Assembly: GCA_045128915.1 (NCBI GenBank)
Contig: JBGVIT010000028.1
Span: 1-64,000 of the forward strand
DNA: 64,000 bases
Source of the DNA: RGIG9115 sp045128915
GTDB lineage: Bacteria; Bacillota; Clostridia; UBA1381
Reading direction: 5' to 3'
Position numbers and translations under genes: made by a program. Shown here piece by piece: positions 8,240-16,609 of this stretch. Each line of letters begins with the position of its first letter. Position 1 is the stretch's first letter. Below the pieces are notes generated by a model. That model was not told the DNA's origin. It ran no database searches and saw only the letters and a list, made by a program, of their open reading frames with translations.

Positions 8240-8800
8240 CTATTTAAAAATTGTTTGCAAAGAACTAAATGGTCCATGCAAATCATCATTCAAAGCCCTT
8301 TGGGCAAATTTGCTCATTGGAATTTCGGGATATATTTCATCATATGCTTCACAATGTCTATGATAAAAAGCCAATAAATATGTTTTATTAACTAACGGAG
8401 CAAGTTCTTGAGGAATATCATATCCATTATCATGTATTTCCTTGATAATAATTATTATAGCTTTAAATATGTGTTCAAGTTTATAGGGTATCTTAATATA
8501 AGTATTTCCACCAATATCATTTTTTAATATTGAATGATATATTTTTTTAATACTTGCAACCTCTCTTTTCGAGGTTCTGACAATGTGGTTTCTCCAATCA
8601 ATTTTCAATAACTCGTTAGTCTTTTCTCTAATAGCCATATATGCACTTCCAACAGCATTTCTATCTCTATAGGGTAAATGCTCACCTATAAATATCAATA
8701 ACTTCTCTACATTCAAATTTTCACTTGCAGGTGAATTTACAGGCAACGCTATTTTAAAATACTTATTATAACCTTGTTCAATAATTAAATATCTTTCCAT
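8240..8800 (-). CDS. Hypothetical protein, accessory cassette
   Basis: A 186-residue soluble protein, not recognised. It is largely helical, with a basic middle (around RNHIVRTSKREVASIKKIYH) and no signal peptide or membrane segment. It lies between the 681-residue gene (96 bases upstream) and the membrane protein gene (17 bases downstream), all minus strand and AT-rich, so they are probably one transcript and may work together. Confidence 0.5.
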   Translation of the reverse strand: MERYLIIEQGYNKYFKIALPVNSPASENLNVEKLLIFIGEHLPYRDRNAVGSAYMAIREKTNELLKIDWRNHIVRTSKREVASIKKIYHSILKNDIGGNTYIKIPYKLEHIFKAIIIIIKEIHDNGYDIPQELAPLVNKTYLLAFYHRHCEAYDEIYPEIPMSKFAQRALNDDLHGPFSSLQTIFK

Positions 8801-8896
8801 TTTGATACCTCCAAAGCATTAGTTCAATAAAAATATACCATATATTTCCCCAAAATACAACATATAAGTACCATTTTTTTACTAGAAATATTAAAC

Positions 8897-10942
8897 CTAT
8901 GCATGTCTATTTGTCCAGGTGGCACCTCGAAATTCAATATCTTTCATAGTTTCAGTAATATCATCAATGAATTTAACACAATTACAAGAAATGTAATCAT
9001 TTTTACACTTATCACATTTTGACTGTTTTACTTTATAAACTGGCGCGATGCCTATATTGTTCGCAATTATTTCATTGACTATTTCTTTTTCCTCTATAAA
9101 ACTTGTAATTAATGCGTTTCCTTGCATCTTTAAGTTTTTTAAATATTCAGCAGGGACAAAAGTTCTTTTAAATCTTAAAATGCCTGTATCTGTTAAGATG
9201 TCAGATACCTTTGGACAAGCATTTGCTATGGGATATTTATTAATTATGTCATACAAACTATTTAACCAGGGATGCAACTGTTCACTCTCCGGCAAGCTTG
9301 TTCCGACTTCATTAAAAATATTTATAAAATCATCCACATGTCCAGCAAACGATAAAAATACTGCTTCATTTTCATGATTAAATTCTAACGAATATGATAT
9401 AAGCCTATCATCGCCATTTTCTTTCCAAGCATAGCAAAGTGCTTTTATAGCCTCTTGAAACTTTTCTGCAATTTTGATTGATTTACATCTAAATATTGGA
9501 AAATTGAATATAGTATCTTCATACGCTATCCTTGAAGTATATGGTATTCTTACTTTTAAATTGCTGCGTTTCAATAGTTTTAAAACAGTTAAAGTATCAC
9601 TTTCAATTATTTTTTCACTAGAATCATTAAGAAACATATATTCATGACTGTTGACGACTACGTCATAATCCTTGTTAACATCAAATGAAGGGTGATATGA
9701 AAAATATGCTCTAATACCTTCTTTTCTGTTCATATTTGTAGGAACATATTTATCTAATGGAGCAATGTTGTCTTTTGCATTATCCTCTAAAATTATTTTA
9801 TCAAACTTTTCATCTTGCCCACCAAAATATTCTCCAACAAGCCTGTTATCACGATAATAGTGGCAAATCAATTCTTTCCACAAACTTACAGGCATATCGT
9901 TGTCTATCCGCCATAGTTTTGTATACCAAGTGTCCCTCTCTGATTTATCAATACTGCTCTCGAGTCTAACTAACATTTTTTCATCAGTATAAGCTCTGAT
10001 GGCTCCATCTAAATGATTAGGCAAATTATTTGTTGGATTGAGCATGCTGTGTACAAAACGGCACCCATAGAAATCTTCCTCATTCCAAATATTAGGTCGA
10101 TCATTAACCTCTTCACATTCAAATGTTTGCCTATTGTCTTGAATGTACCATCCAAATTCAGTAAAACATAAGTTTGAAAAAACATTGTCATAATGTTCAT
10201 TCTTATGATGTGTAACTCCAACAGGAATTTTCGAAAGATCTTCATCAAATTTTGGGCCCCACCAATACTGATATTCTAATTCTGTAGTTTCGGTGCCAGA
10301 TAATCCTACAAGATCTAAATCAATTGCAATTTTAACAGACAGATTGCTATCTCTTAAACTTTGCAATCGTTCTAAAAAAGAATCATTTAATGAGTTAAGT
10401 AACGAGCAATTCCTTCTAAAAAATCTATGAGCAAATAATAAGTAATTACCTTTTTTATAAACACCTGCTGACACCGGCTCTAATAAATTTATATCAATCA
10501 AACCATCATGTAGACAATCTTTGATTTCAGGAAAAACTTTTAACACAATATTTTCATCTTCATATGCAACACATTTTATTAATGCAGGCCTTCCGTTTTG
10601 TGATAGAGATGTTCCTAATTGCTCTCTTAATTTGTTATATAACTCTTTTCTTTCTTCGTAGTACTTTCCATATAGATATGTCATATTTTTCTTTACTAGA
10701 AAATCGTGTTCCTCTTTAGTTTCTGAAATTTCTGCTTTATTTGTCAAATAGGCTTTTCCGGGTTCAAGATATATTCCAGTAGGATATGTCCAACCAACCA
10801 ATTTCGTACTATCATGATTCAAATTGGTCGGAGTACCAATTCTCCAACTTTGCTCATATGCATTTAAAATACCATTAAGTTCAAAAAAATGATTTTTTCT
10901 ATTTAGTCCATCTGTCATTGCAATACCACGAGTTTTTAACAC
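8897..10942 (-). CDS. Large hypothetical protein with C-terminal Cys cluster
   Basis: A 681-residue protein, not recognised. It starts with GTG after a strong AGGAGG site. The first 600 residues are a soluble mixed alpha/beta chain rich in aromatic residues, without Walker motifs, membrane segments or a clear nuclease signature. Near the C-terminus is a compact cysteine cluster (CDKCKNDYISCNC), which could bind zinc. Its high AT content and its place among mobile-element genes suggest cargo that arrived by transfer. A phage-defence or element-maintenance role is plausible but unproven. Confidence 0.5.
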   Translation of the reverse strand: MLKTRGIAMTDGLNRKNHFFELNGILNAYEQSWRIGTPTNLNHDSTKLVGWTYPTGIYLEPGKAYLTNKAEISETKEEHDFLVKKNMTYLYGKYYEERKELYNKLREQLGTSLSQNGRPALIKCVAYEDENIVLKVFPEIKDCLHDGLIDINLLEPVSAGVYKKGNYLLFAHRFFRRNCSLLNSLNDSFLERLQSLRDSNLSVKIAIDLDLVGLSGTETTELEYQYWWGPKFDEDLSKIPVGVTHHKNEHYDNVFSNLCFTEFGWYIQDNRQTFECEEVNDRPNIWNEEDFYGCRFVHSMLNPTNNLPNHLDGAIRAYTDEKMLVRLESSIDKSERDTWYTKLWRIDNDMPVSLWKELICHYYRDNRLVGEYFGGQDEKFDKIILEDNAKDNIAPLDKYVPTNMNRKEGIRAYFSYHPSFDVNKDYDVVVNSHEYMFLNDSSEKIIESDTLTVLKLLKRSNLKVRIPYTSRIAYEDTIFNFPIFRCKSIKIAEKFQEAIKALCYAWKENGDDRLISYSLEFNHENEAVFLSFAGHVDDFINIFNEVGTSLPESEQLHPWLNSLYDIINKYPIANACPKVSDILTDTGILRFKRTFVPAEYLKNLKMQGNALITSFIEEKEIVNEIIANNIGIAPVYKVKQSKCDKCKNDYISCNCVKFIDDITETMKDIEFRGATWTNRHA

Positions 10943-11091
10943 ACAAACACCTCCTAAATAATTCTATAGTTTTATTTTAGTGTTAAAAATAATAAAACTA
11001 ACACTTTTATATATTTTAAAATATTATATCATAAACCTATATAACTTTCAATGAATTATGAATAAAATATTGTTTTTGTGTAAAAATATAC

Positions 11092-11120
11092 TTGAAATAA
11101 TCTTGATTTCGTGATATAAT
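11092..11120 (+). promoter_or_regulatory. Sigma-A-type promoter of the DUF4143 ATPase gene
   Basis: TTGAAA (11092-11097) and TATAAT (11115-11120) are 17 bases apart and lie about 40 bases before the start codon. Confidence 0.7.
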
Positions 11121-11158
11121 GCTGTTGTATAAATCTTGTTTCTGTACAGGAGGCAGTT

Positions 11159-12511
11159 ATGAAAAGAAAAATTTATGACAAATTATTAGATTGGAAAAAC
11201 ACTTCGAATGGTGATACCGCACTTTTAATTGATGGTGCTCGCCGTGTTGGTAAGAGCTATATTGCAGAAGATTTTGCAAAAGAAAATTACAAATCATATA
11301 TTCTTGTTGACTTCAACAAGGTTAATGATGATGTTTGTAATTTGTTTGTTAATTATCTTGATGATTTAGATACTCTTTTTATGTACCTATCAAGTTATTA
11401 TAATACCAAGTTGTATAACCGTGAAAGTATTATTATATTTGATGAAGTGCAGATGTTCCCCAAGGCAAGGGCAGCCATTAAATATTTAGTTGCTGATGGA
11501 AGATATGATTATATTGAAACCGGTTCTTTGATGTCAATCCGTAAAAATGTAAAGGACATTACCATCCCCTCGGAAGAAAGACATATCCGAATGTATCCAA
11601 TGGATTTCGAAGAGTTTTTATGGGCAATGGATAATGAAATGCTAATGCCTGTTATTCGAGATTGCTTTGAAAAGAAAAAGCCTATGGGACAGATGCTCCA
11701 CCGTAGGGCTATGGATTATTTCCGTCAGTATATGATTGTAGGCGGTATGCCCCAAGCAGTTGAGAAATATATTCAAACCAGAGATTTTGAAGCAGTTGAT
11801 ATTACAAAACGGAATATTTTAACACTATATAGAGAAGATATAATGAAACATTCTGATGGTAACGAACTTGAAATTGAAGCGATTTTTGACGAAATTCCGG
11901 CACAGCTTTCCAAGCATGAAAAGAAATTCAAATTAAGCGATATAAAGCCCTCTGCAAGAATGCGCGAATATAAACAACCATTCTATTGGCTTGATGATGC
12001 CATGATTGTTAACACTTGCTATAATTCTTCAGAACCCAATATTGGTTTGAAGATGAATATGGAAAGAAAAACTTTAAAATGCTATATGGCAGATACAGGA
12101 CTGCTTATAAGTCACGCCTTTGATGAAAATGGAATTGTCAGCGAAGAAATCTATAAAAAGTTACTCTTTGATAAGTTATCTGTAAACTCCGGTATGCTTA
12201 TGGAAAACATTGTGGCACAAATGTTGACTGCTGCTGGTCACAAATTATATTTCTTCTCCAAATCTTCAAGAGAAAAAGCAGAAGACCGAATGGAAATAGA
12301 TTTTTTAATTGCAAAAAGCAAAATTACGAATAAACACAACATTTCGCCTATTGAAGTTAAATCGGGTGGTAGATATACACTATCATCTATCAAAAAATTT
12401 ATGAACAAATATAAAGAGCAGACTAACATTCCATATGTTCTTCATACAAAGGATTTAAAAGAGGAAAATGGCATTATTTATTTGCCATTGTATATGACAA
12501 TGTTGCTGTAA
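11159..12511 (+). CDS. AAA ATPase with DUF4143 domain
   Basis: A 450-residue ATP-binding protein of the common AAA_14/DUF4143 family. A Walker A motif lies at residues 26-33 (GARRVGKS), followed by a Walker B motif (SIIIFDEVQ) and a sensor-like segment (DYIETGSL). The C-terminal DUF4143 part carries MEIDFLI and SPIEVKSGG, a PD-(D/E)XK nuclease-like pattern. Starts at an ATG after AGGAGG and has its own promoter. Biochemical function is not established for most members; they are frequent as cargo in mobile elements and variable regions of Clostridia and Bacteroidetes. Confidence 0.85.
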   Translation: MKRKIYDKLLDWKNTSNGDTALLIDGARRVGKSYIAEDFAKENYKSYILVDFNKVNDDVCNLFVNYLDDLDTLFMYLSSYYNTKLYNRESIIIFDEVQMFPKARAAIKYLVADGRYDYIETGSLMSIRKNVKDITIPSEERHIRMYPMDFEEFLWAMDNEMLMPVIRDCFEKKKPMGQMLHRRAMDYFRQYMIVGGMPQAVEKYIQTRDFEAVDITKRNILTLYREDIMKHSDGNELEIEAIFDEIPAQLSKHEKKFKLSDIKPSARMREYKQPFYWLDDAMIVNTCYNSSEPNIGLKMNMERKTLKCYMADTGLLISHAFDENGIVSEEIYKKLLFDKLSVNSGMLMENIVAQMLTAAGHKLYFFSKSSREKAEDRMEIDFLIAKSKITNKHNISPIEVKSGGRYTLSSIKKFMNKYKEQTNIPYVLHTKDLKEENGIIYLPLYMTMLL

Positions 12512-12515
12512 GCCT

Positions 12516-12548
12516 TTTCTTTATTTAATGTATATCAATTTTTGATAT
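12516..12548. repeat. 33-base imperfect direct repeat, copy A
   Basis: Matches 14726-14758 over 33 bases with four mismatches and no gap. The two copies flank the 601-residue gene plus the tRNA fragment. Confidence 0.6.
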
Positions 12549-12602
12549 GTTGACTTTATCAATTATACAAATACCTGATATCTATATTTAGGAGACGGAA
12601 CT

Positions 12603-14408
12603 TTGAATATATACGAATTTTTAAAAAATAATCTTGAGGTTAAAAATTACCGCATACCAATATCAGTATTTTCAGATGAGTTGAAAGAAAAAATTATTAC
12701 TGATAGCGATAAAACACTTTTCGATTTAATAAACAACATATCTTCTTTAGCCTTAAAGTTATCTGATTCTGGAGCTGAATTTTGTCCTATGATGGTAATT
12801 GAAGGAAAACGAACTTTTTCTGTTGAAGATTTAAAAGAGGATGATTATACACTATTAAGTTTAATAGATTTATCTAAAATTCCGCTAAATTTAAGAGCGC
12901 GCATTGCAGATATACTGTGGCTTGAAAAGAAAGATTACAAAGCCGCAAAAATTGCAGCTGAAAGTTATTTCGAATTATTCAACCTGTGGTATGACGAAAA
13001 TAAATGGTTTGAATCTTTAAATATGATTAAACGAGCCATATATATTTCTGCTCAAATCAACATTAAAGAACTTTATAATAATTGTTGTCAAACAATATAT
13101 GATCACATAATTGCACTTAATGGAAATGACGAACATTTTTTATCTATATCATTAATCGAGGTTATTTACCATCAATCATATGGTGATTTCAGTAGTATTA
13201 TAGAAGTATTAAACAATATAATTACTAACAGTAAAGATAACCCTAACAAAACAGAGCGTGCCTATGAGTTGAAATTTAAATATTTAAATAAATTAAAGGA
13301 TACAGAAACTGCCACACTCTCGAATATTCAATTAGCTGAATACTTTGTTGATTTTGGAGAATCTTGTGTACAAAAAGAGCAACTCGGCGCATTAAAAGCT
13401 CAATATTTTTTTGAGAAATCGATTAGGCTATATAGAAATAATGGCGAATCTCCGAAAGCAGAATCGACACACAAGCGACTAGTTGAAATACAAAAAGATA
13501 TACCCCAGCTAATGCATCCGTATAGAATTCCTTTTGACGGAGACAAGATAAAAGAAAATATTGAAAAAAGTATGGAAGGGCTAACATTTGAAGAAACTGT
13601 AATTAAACTTTCTCAGATGATATCCTTTTATGAGAAAGAAGAATTCAAAAAAATAGTTTTAAAAGAGGCGCAGGATCATCCAATAAGTCATTTGTTTACC
13701 AATAAGAAAATAAACGAAAAAGGACAAACTGTATTCACATTACCGGCATTGGATTTAAAAAACATTGATGAAAATCATGATATTTTAGACCTACATATTC
13801 ATAAAAAAATGTACGAATTTGAAGACATATCCGGCAATATGCATTTAGTGTTTGCTTTAAATCATATAAGTAAAAATTTTGATGTAGAAAACGAAAGTCT
13901 TGATTTTATTATAAAAGATAATGCACTTATCCCATATGGAAGAGAAAAAATAATTACAACGGCTATTCGCCTTTCTCTTATGGGGAATTACTACGAAGCA
14001 TTACATATACTAGCTCCACAAGTAGAAAACATTTTCAGGAATATAGCCATAGAAGTAGGCGGGTTAACCGTGGCTTTGGAAATAGATGGAACATCAAAAG
14101 AAAAAGTTCTAAGTTCTATTTTTGATCTACCAGAATTAATGGATTGTTATGACAATGATATTTTATTTCTTTTTAAAGGTCTACTTAATGAACAAGTAGG
14201 AGCGAATATTAGAAACAATATAGCACATGGAATTATGAATGAAATGCAAAGCCGTTCTGGTGCAAGCTTATTTTTCATTTGTGCAGTAATAAAATTGCTG
14301 GTTATTTCTTCAAGACGCTGTATAGAGATTTTACTAAGTAAAAAAGAGATTCAAACATATGAACCTCTTCCTATAGATGTCGTTAAGTTAGACTCAGAAA
14401 GTAAATAA
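12603..14408 (+). CDS. DUF4209-like protein with C-terminal HEPN-type motif
   Basis: A 601-residue protein starting with TTG after a GGAGAC ribosome site. The first 320 residues are helical with repeat-like spacing. The C-terminal third carries the signature seen in DUF4209 and Apea-like HEPN proteins: R537-NNIA-H542-G, an RX4H motif typical of HEPN ribonucleases, preceded by LFLFKGLLNEQVGANI. HEPN RNases often act in toxin-antitoxin or abortive-infection defence, so an antiphage role is a reasonable inference. Its place at the end of the element, next to the attachment site, is typical of cargo. The family label rests on motif reading, not on a search. Confidence 0.55.
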   Translation: MNIYEFLKNNLEVKNYRIPISVFSDELKEKIITDSDKTLFDLINNISSLALKLSDSGAEFCPMMVIEGKRTFSVEDLKEDDYTLLSLIDLSKIPLNLRARIADILWLEKKDYKAAKIAAESYFELFNLWYDENKWFESLNMIKRAIYISAQINIKELYNNCCQTIYDHIIALNGNDEHFLSISLIEVIYHQSYGDFSSIIEVLNNIITNSKDNPNKTERAYELKFKYLNKLKDTETATLSNIQLAEYFVDFGESCVQKEQLGALKAQYFFEKSIRLYRNNGESPKAESTHKRLVEIQKDIPQLMHPYRIPFDGDKIKENIEKSMEGLTFEETVIKLSQMISFYEKEEFKKIVLKEAQDHPISHLFTNKKINEKGQTVFTLPALDLKNIDENHDILDLHIHKKMYEFEDISGNMHLVFALNHISKNFDVENESLDFIIKDNALIPYGREKIITTAIRLSLMGNYYEALHILAPQVENIFRNIAIEVGGLTVALEIDGTSKEKVLSSIFDLPELMDCYDNDILFLFKGLLNEQVGANIRNNIAHGIMNEMQSRSGASLFFICAVIKLLVISSRRCIEILLSKKEIQTYEPLPIDVVKLDSESK

Positions 14409-14454
14409 TATTTTTAAAAATATCTATTAAATTGTTTATATCTTGAATTTTACT

Positions 14455-14476
14455 TTGACCACATGTTATCCCACAG
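14455..14476. repeat. Direct repeat left of the tRNA fragment
   Basis: TTGACCACATGTTATCCCAC plus AG, repeated at 14690-14709 with a two-base deletion. Short direct repeats around an attachment core may be recombinase arm-binding sites. Confidence 0.5.
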
Positions 14477-14587
14477 TTAGCTCTGGAGTATATGGAAACA
14501 GTGGAGATAAAATGTCCAAAGAGTATGTTGAATGTAGCGGAAAGGACTAAAAAAAGCAAAAACCGCTATATATCAGGCTTTAGCGAG

Positions 14588-14634
14588 CGTTCGGGACGTA
14601 GGGGCCGCAGGTTCAAATCCTGTCATCCCGACCA
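14588..14634 (+). other. 3' half of a tRNA-Pro gene (attachment-site scar)
   Basis: From the anticodon loop (TTCGGGA, anticodon CGG) the sequence runs through the 3' anticodon stem, the T arm (GCAGG-TTCAAAT-CCTGT), the acceptor strand CATCCCG, then A and an encoded CCA, as in Firmicutes tRNA-Pro. The 5' half is missing: upstream bases pair only partly with the anticodon stem and no D arm is present. Elements that integrate into tRNA 3' ends leave exactly such a duplicate at the distal end. Because the fragment reads rightwards, the element is on its left and the intact tRNA-Pro should lie left of the window. Confidence 0.75.
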
Positions 14635-14636
14635 CA

Positions 14637-14680
14637 AAAACCCTGTAATAAAGCCATTTATGGCGTTGTTACAGGGTTTT
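14637..14680 (+). terminator. Perfect 12-bp stem terminator after the tRNA fragment
   Basis: AAAACCCTGTAA (14637-14648) and TTACAGGGTTTT (14669-14680) pair perfectly, with a small inner hairpin (GCCA/TGGC), then ATTTTG. It may have terminated the ancestral tRNA transcript. Confidence 0.65.
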
Positions 14681-14689
14681 ATTTTGTCC

Positions 14690-14709
14690 TTGACCACATT
14701 ATCCCACAG
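14690..14709. repeat. Direct repeat right of the tRNA fragment
   Basis: TTGACCACATTATCCCACAG, second copy of the repeat at 14455-14476. Its presence on the supposed chromosome side is unexpected and leaves the exact element border open. Confidence 0.5.
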
Positions 14710-14725
14710 ACAGATATTATTTTTC

Positions 14726-14758
14726 TTTCTTTGTTTAATGCATATTAAATTTTGATAT
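14726..14758. repeat. 33-base imperfect direct repeat, copy B
   Basis: Second copy of the repeat at 12516-12548 (29 of 33 identical). It lies just before the pseudogenes. Confidence 0.6.
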
Positions 14759-14781
14759 ACCAAAAGTAATGGCACGGATTT

Positions 14782-15934
14782 TTATCTCCGTGCCAATTTT
14801 GTGCTATTGTGCCTTTCTAAGCTCTGCTTTTTTGTGTCTACTTTATTGACATTGATCCACGGATTATCTTTATCGTGATACCATTTGCTTCCGATTTCTT
14901 CATAATTTTCCACATACCACTCTGCGGATGTTGACGCACGTGAACCTTCTGTAGTAAAGAAGTAGTCAATTATACGACAAATCTCTGCCGGATGCTCTGT
15001 ATCTGCACTTATTACTGTATTGATTTCATTAGATATTGTGTTTGCAGCACCAATAATCGGCACATTGTTAACAGCTGAAGTTAATCCGCCTACATACTCC
15101 CATCTTGCTGAAGGGTTTTTGTCGTTTTCTGACTTATAATATTCGAACCAGATTCTGAGAACATCCCAAGAAGATTTTTCTTAGACAAAGCTTGAACTTC
15201 AGCTTTAGTACTTGTAAAAGCTGTATCAAGGCAAAGACCTTCCTCCCAAAGCTTGTTCATATAAGTAAGAAAATATCTGTAATTATCTGTGACATCTACA
15301 AGATAAACTTTTCCTTTTTTATCAACTTCAAGAATTCCATATGTATTAGCAGTACTCTTCTCTGCAACTATACCACAAGCATTGAGTATATTATGCAAAG
15401 CCTTACGAGAGTAGTTTTCAGTCCATGCAAATGGGATTTCATCATTAGGATCACCATTTCCGTTTGCATCTTTTTCTTTAAATGCCTTCAACACGTCATA
15501 CAATTCATCCAAAGTTTTAGGATATTTCTTCCCTACTCTATTTAACCATTCTTCATTTATAAAAGTACGATTCACATTATTGTAAATATTATCACTGAAC
15601 TTTTGCAATCCATAAATGTTATGTTCCCACTGTCTTCCTTTTCCGCCATTGCCGTTATTCAAAGTCTTTAGTGTAAAAGTTCATTTGTAGCGTTTGGCAT
15701 TCTACCTGTAAAATTGAGAGTTTTTGCTGTTCCATACAACGTAGTAAGCTTGTTGGTATCACTCTTATCATAGTCCCAGCTATATCCCCACAAATCAAAA
15801 AGGTTTACGCCTGAAGGAGCAACATAATCACTATCAGCCGGATTATCAGCTGCTGCAGATACCGGAATTACGAGCATTGTCATTACCATTGCAACTGCCA
15901 TTATTAATGCCAATAATTTGCCATTTCTTTTCAT
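14782..15934 (-). pseudogene. Broken sugar-type ABC solute-binding protein gene
   Basis: Three fragments in three different frames make up one lipoprotein-type solute-binding gene. The N-terminal piece (15934-15668) has a signal peptide (MKRNGKLLALIMAVAMVMTM). The middle piece (15662-15090) has the family-typical DPNDEIPFAWTENYSRKALH. The C-terminal piece (15063-14782) carries ADTEHPAEICRIIDYFFTTE. The pieces add up to about 370 residues against 500 or more for the LplA-like family, so there are at least two frameshifts and probably an internal deletion. No permease genes are near. A hairpin (GGCACGGA/TCCGTGCC, 14771-14796) at its end is the likely old terminator. It is beside the element border and probably decaying. 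Confidence 0.8.
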
Positions 15935-16287
15935 ATCCTATTAACATCTCCTTAATTCATTATACATTGGATAATAGCAGCTCAAATTTATAAAAGTGTT
16001 ATAATATGCTGAAAATTTCGATAATCAAAACTGCCCGATTCAGCATAAAACAGATTCACTAAAATTCATTTATGTACATAATACAAGAAAAAAACATGTC
16101 GTTTTTGTATCGGCTTTGCCCGCTGCCTCAAAAAACGTTTAGCTTATGTAACATCAGTACACAAATGTGTTAAAACGAGCTAACGTATATCATTGTTACA
16201 AATTATTGTACACACGTTTTTATTCGATTGCAATACAATGTCCACAATACATAAAAAAAGTCAGGTGGTGAGAAAATCAATACCATT
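15935..16287. other. Intergenic stretch, no gene seen
   Basis: AT-rich sequence between the broken solute-binding gene and the broken AraC-type gene. On the minus strand a TATAAT-like box and a ribosome site precede the solute-binding remnant; nothing else is recognisable. Confidence 0.5.
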
Positions 16288-16515
16288 TATTTCATATTTT
16301 TGTATTCAGCAAGTGACATTTCTGTCCTTTTCTTGAATTGTCTTGAAAAATGCAACGAATCTTCAAAACAAACAGCAGTGGATGTTTCCTTTATAGAAAG
16401 ATTATAGTCTTAATTTCTTAAAAATATTTTTGCCTTATCAAGTCTAATATTTATAAGATAATCAACATGCGAAATACATGACTCCGTCATAAAAAAGACA
16501 CCTTTGCTTCGATTT
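16288..16515 (-). pseudogene. Remnant of an AraC-family regulator
   Basis: Reading the minus strand from about 16515 gives the double helix-turn-helix of an AraC regulator: SCISHVDYLINIRLDKAKIF, an in-frame stop a few residues on, then NLSIKETSTAVCFEDSLHFS and RQFKKRTEMSLAEYKNMK, ending at a TAA at 16288-16290. The N-terminal sensing part is missing and the stop sits between the two HTH units, so it is dead. AraC regulators often control neighbouring sugar transporters, which fits the adjacent broken solute-binding gene: both are remains of one lost sugar-uptake locus. Confidence 0.8.
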
Positions 16516-16575
16516 TTTTATACCAAAATTTCATTTACCTAAGACAATCGTTGGATGTTTTTTTATGTTTAAGCA

Positions 16576-16607
16576 AAAAGCGTAAATCCAATTGGATTTA
16601 CGCTTTT
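16576..16607 (-). terminator. Terminator of the 17-gene redox operon
   Basis: A long perfect stem (AAAAGCGTAAATCC with its complement, AATT loop) followed on the minus strand by a T-rich run, directly after the exchanger stop at 16610. Confidence 0.85.
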
Positions 16608-16609
16608 AA

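Noticed and set aside
14588..14634. Functional tRNA gene
   Set aside because: The 5' half, D arm and a complete anticodon stem are missing; only the 3' half is present.
14492..14755. 87-codon plus-strand frame
   Set aside because: It reads through the tRNA-Pro fragment and the following terminator; typical chance frame over an attachment site.
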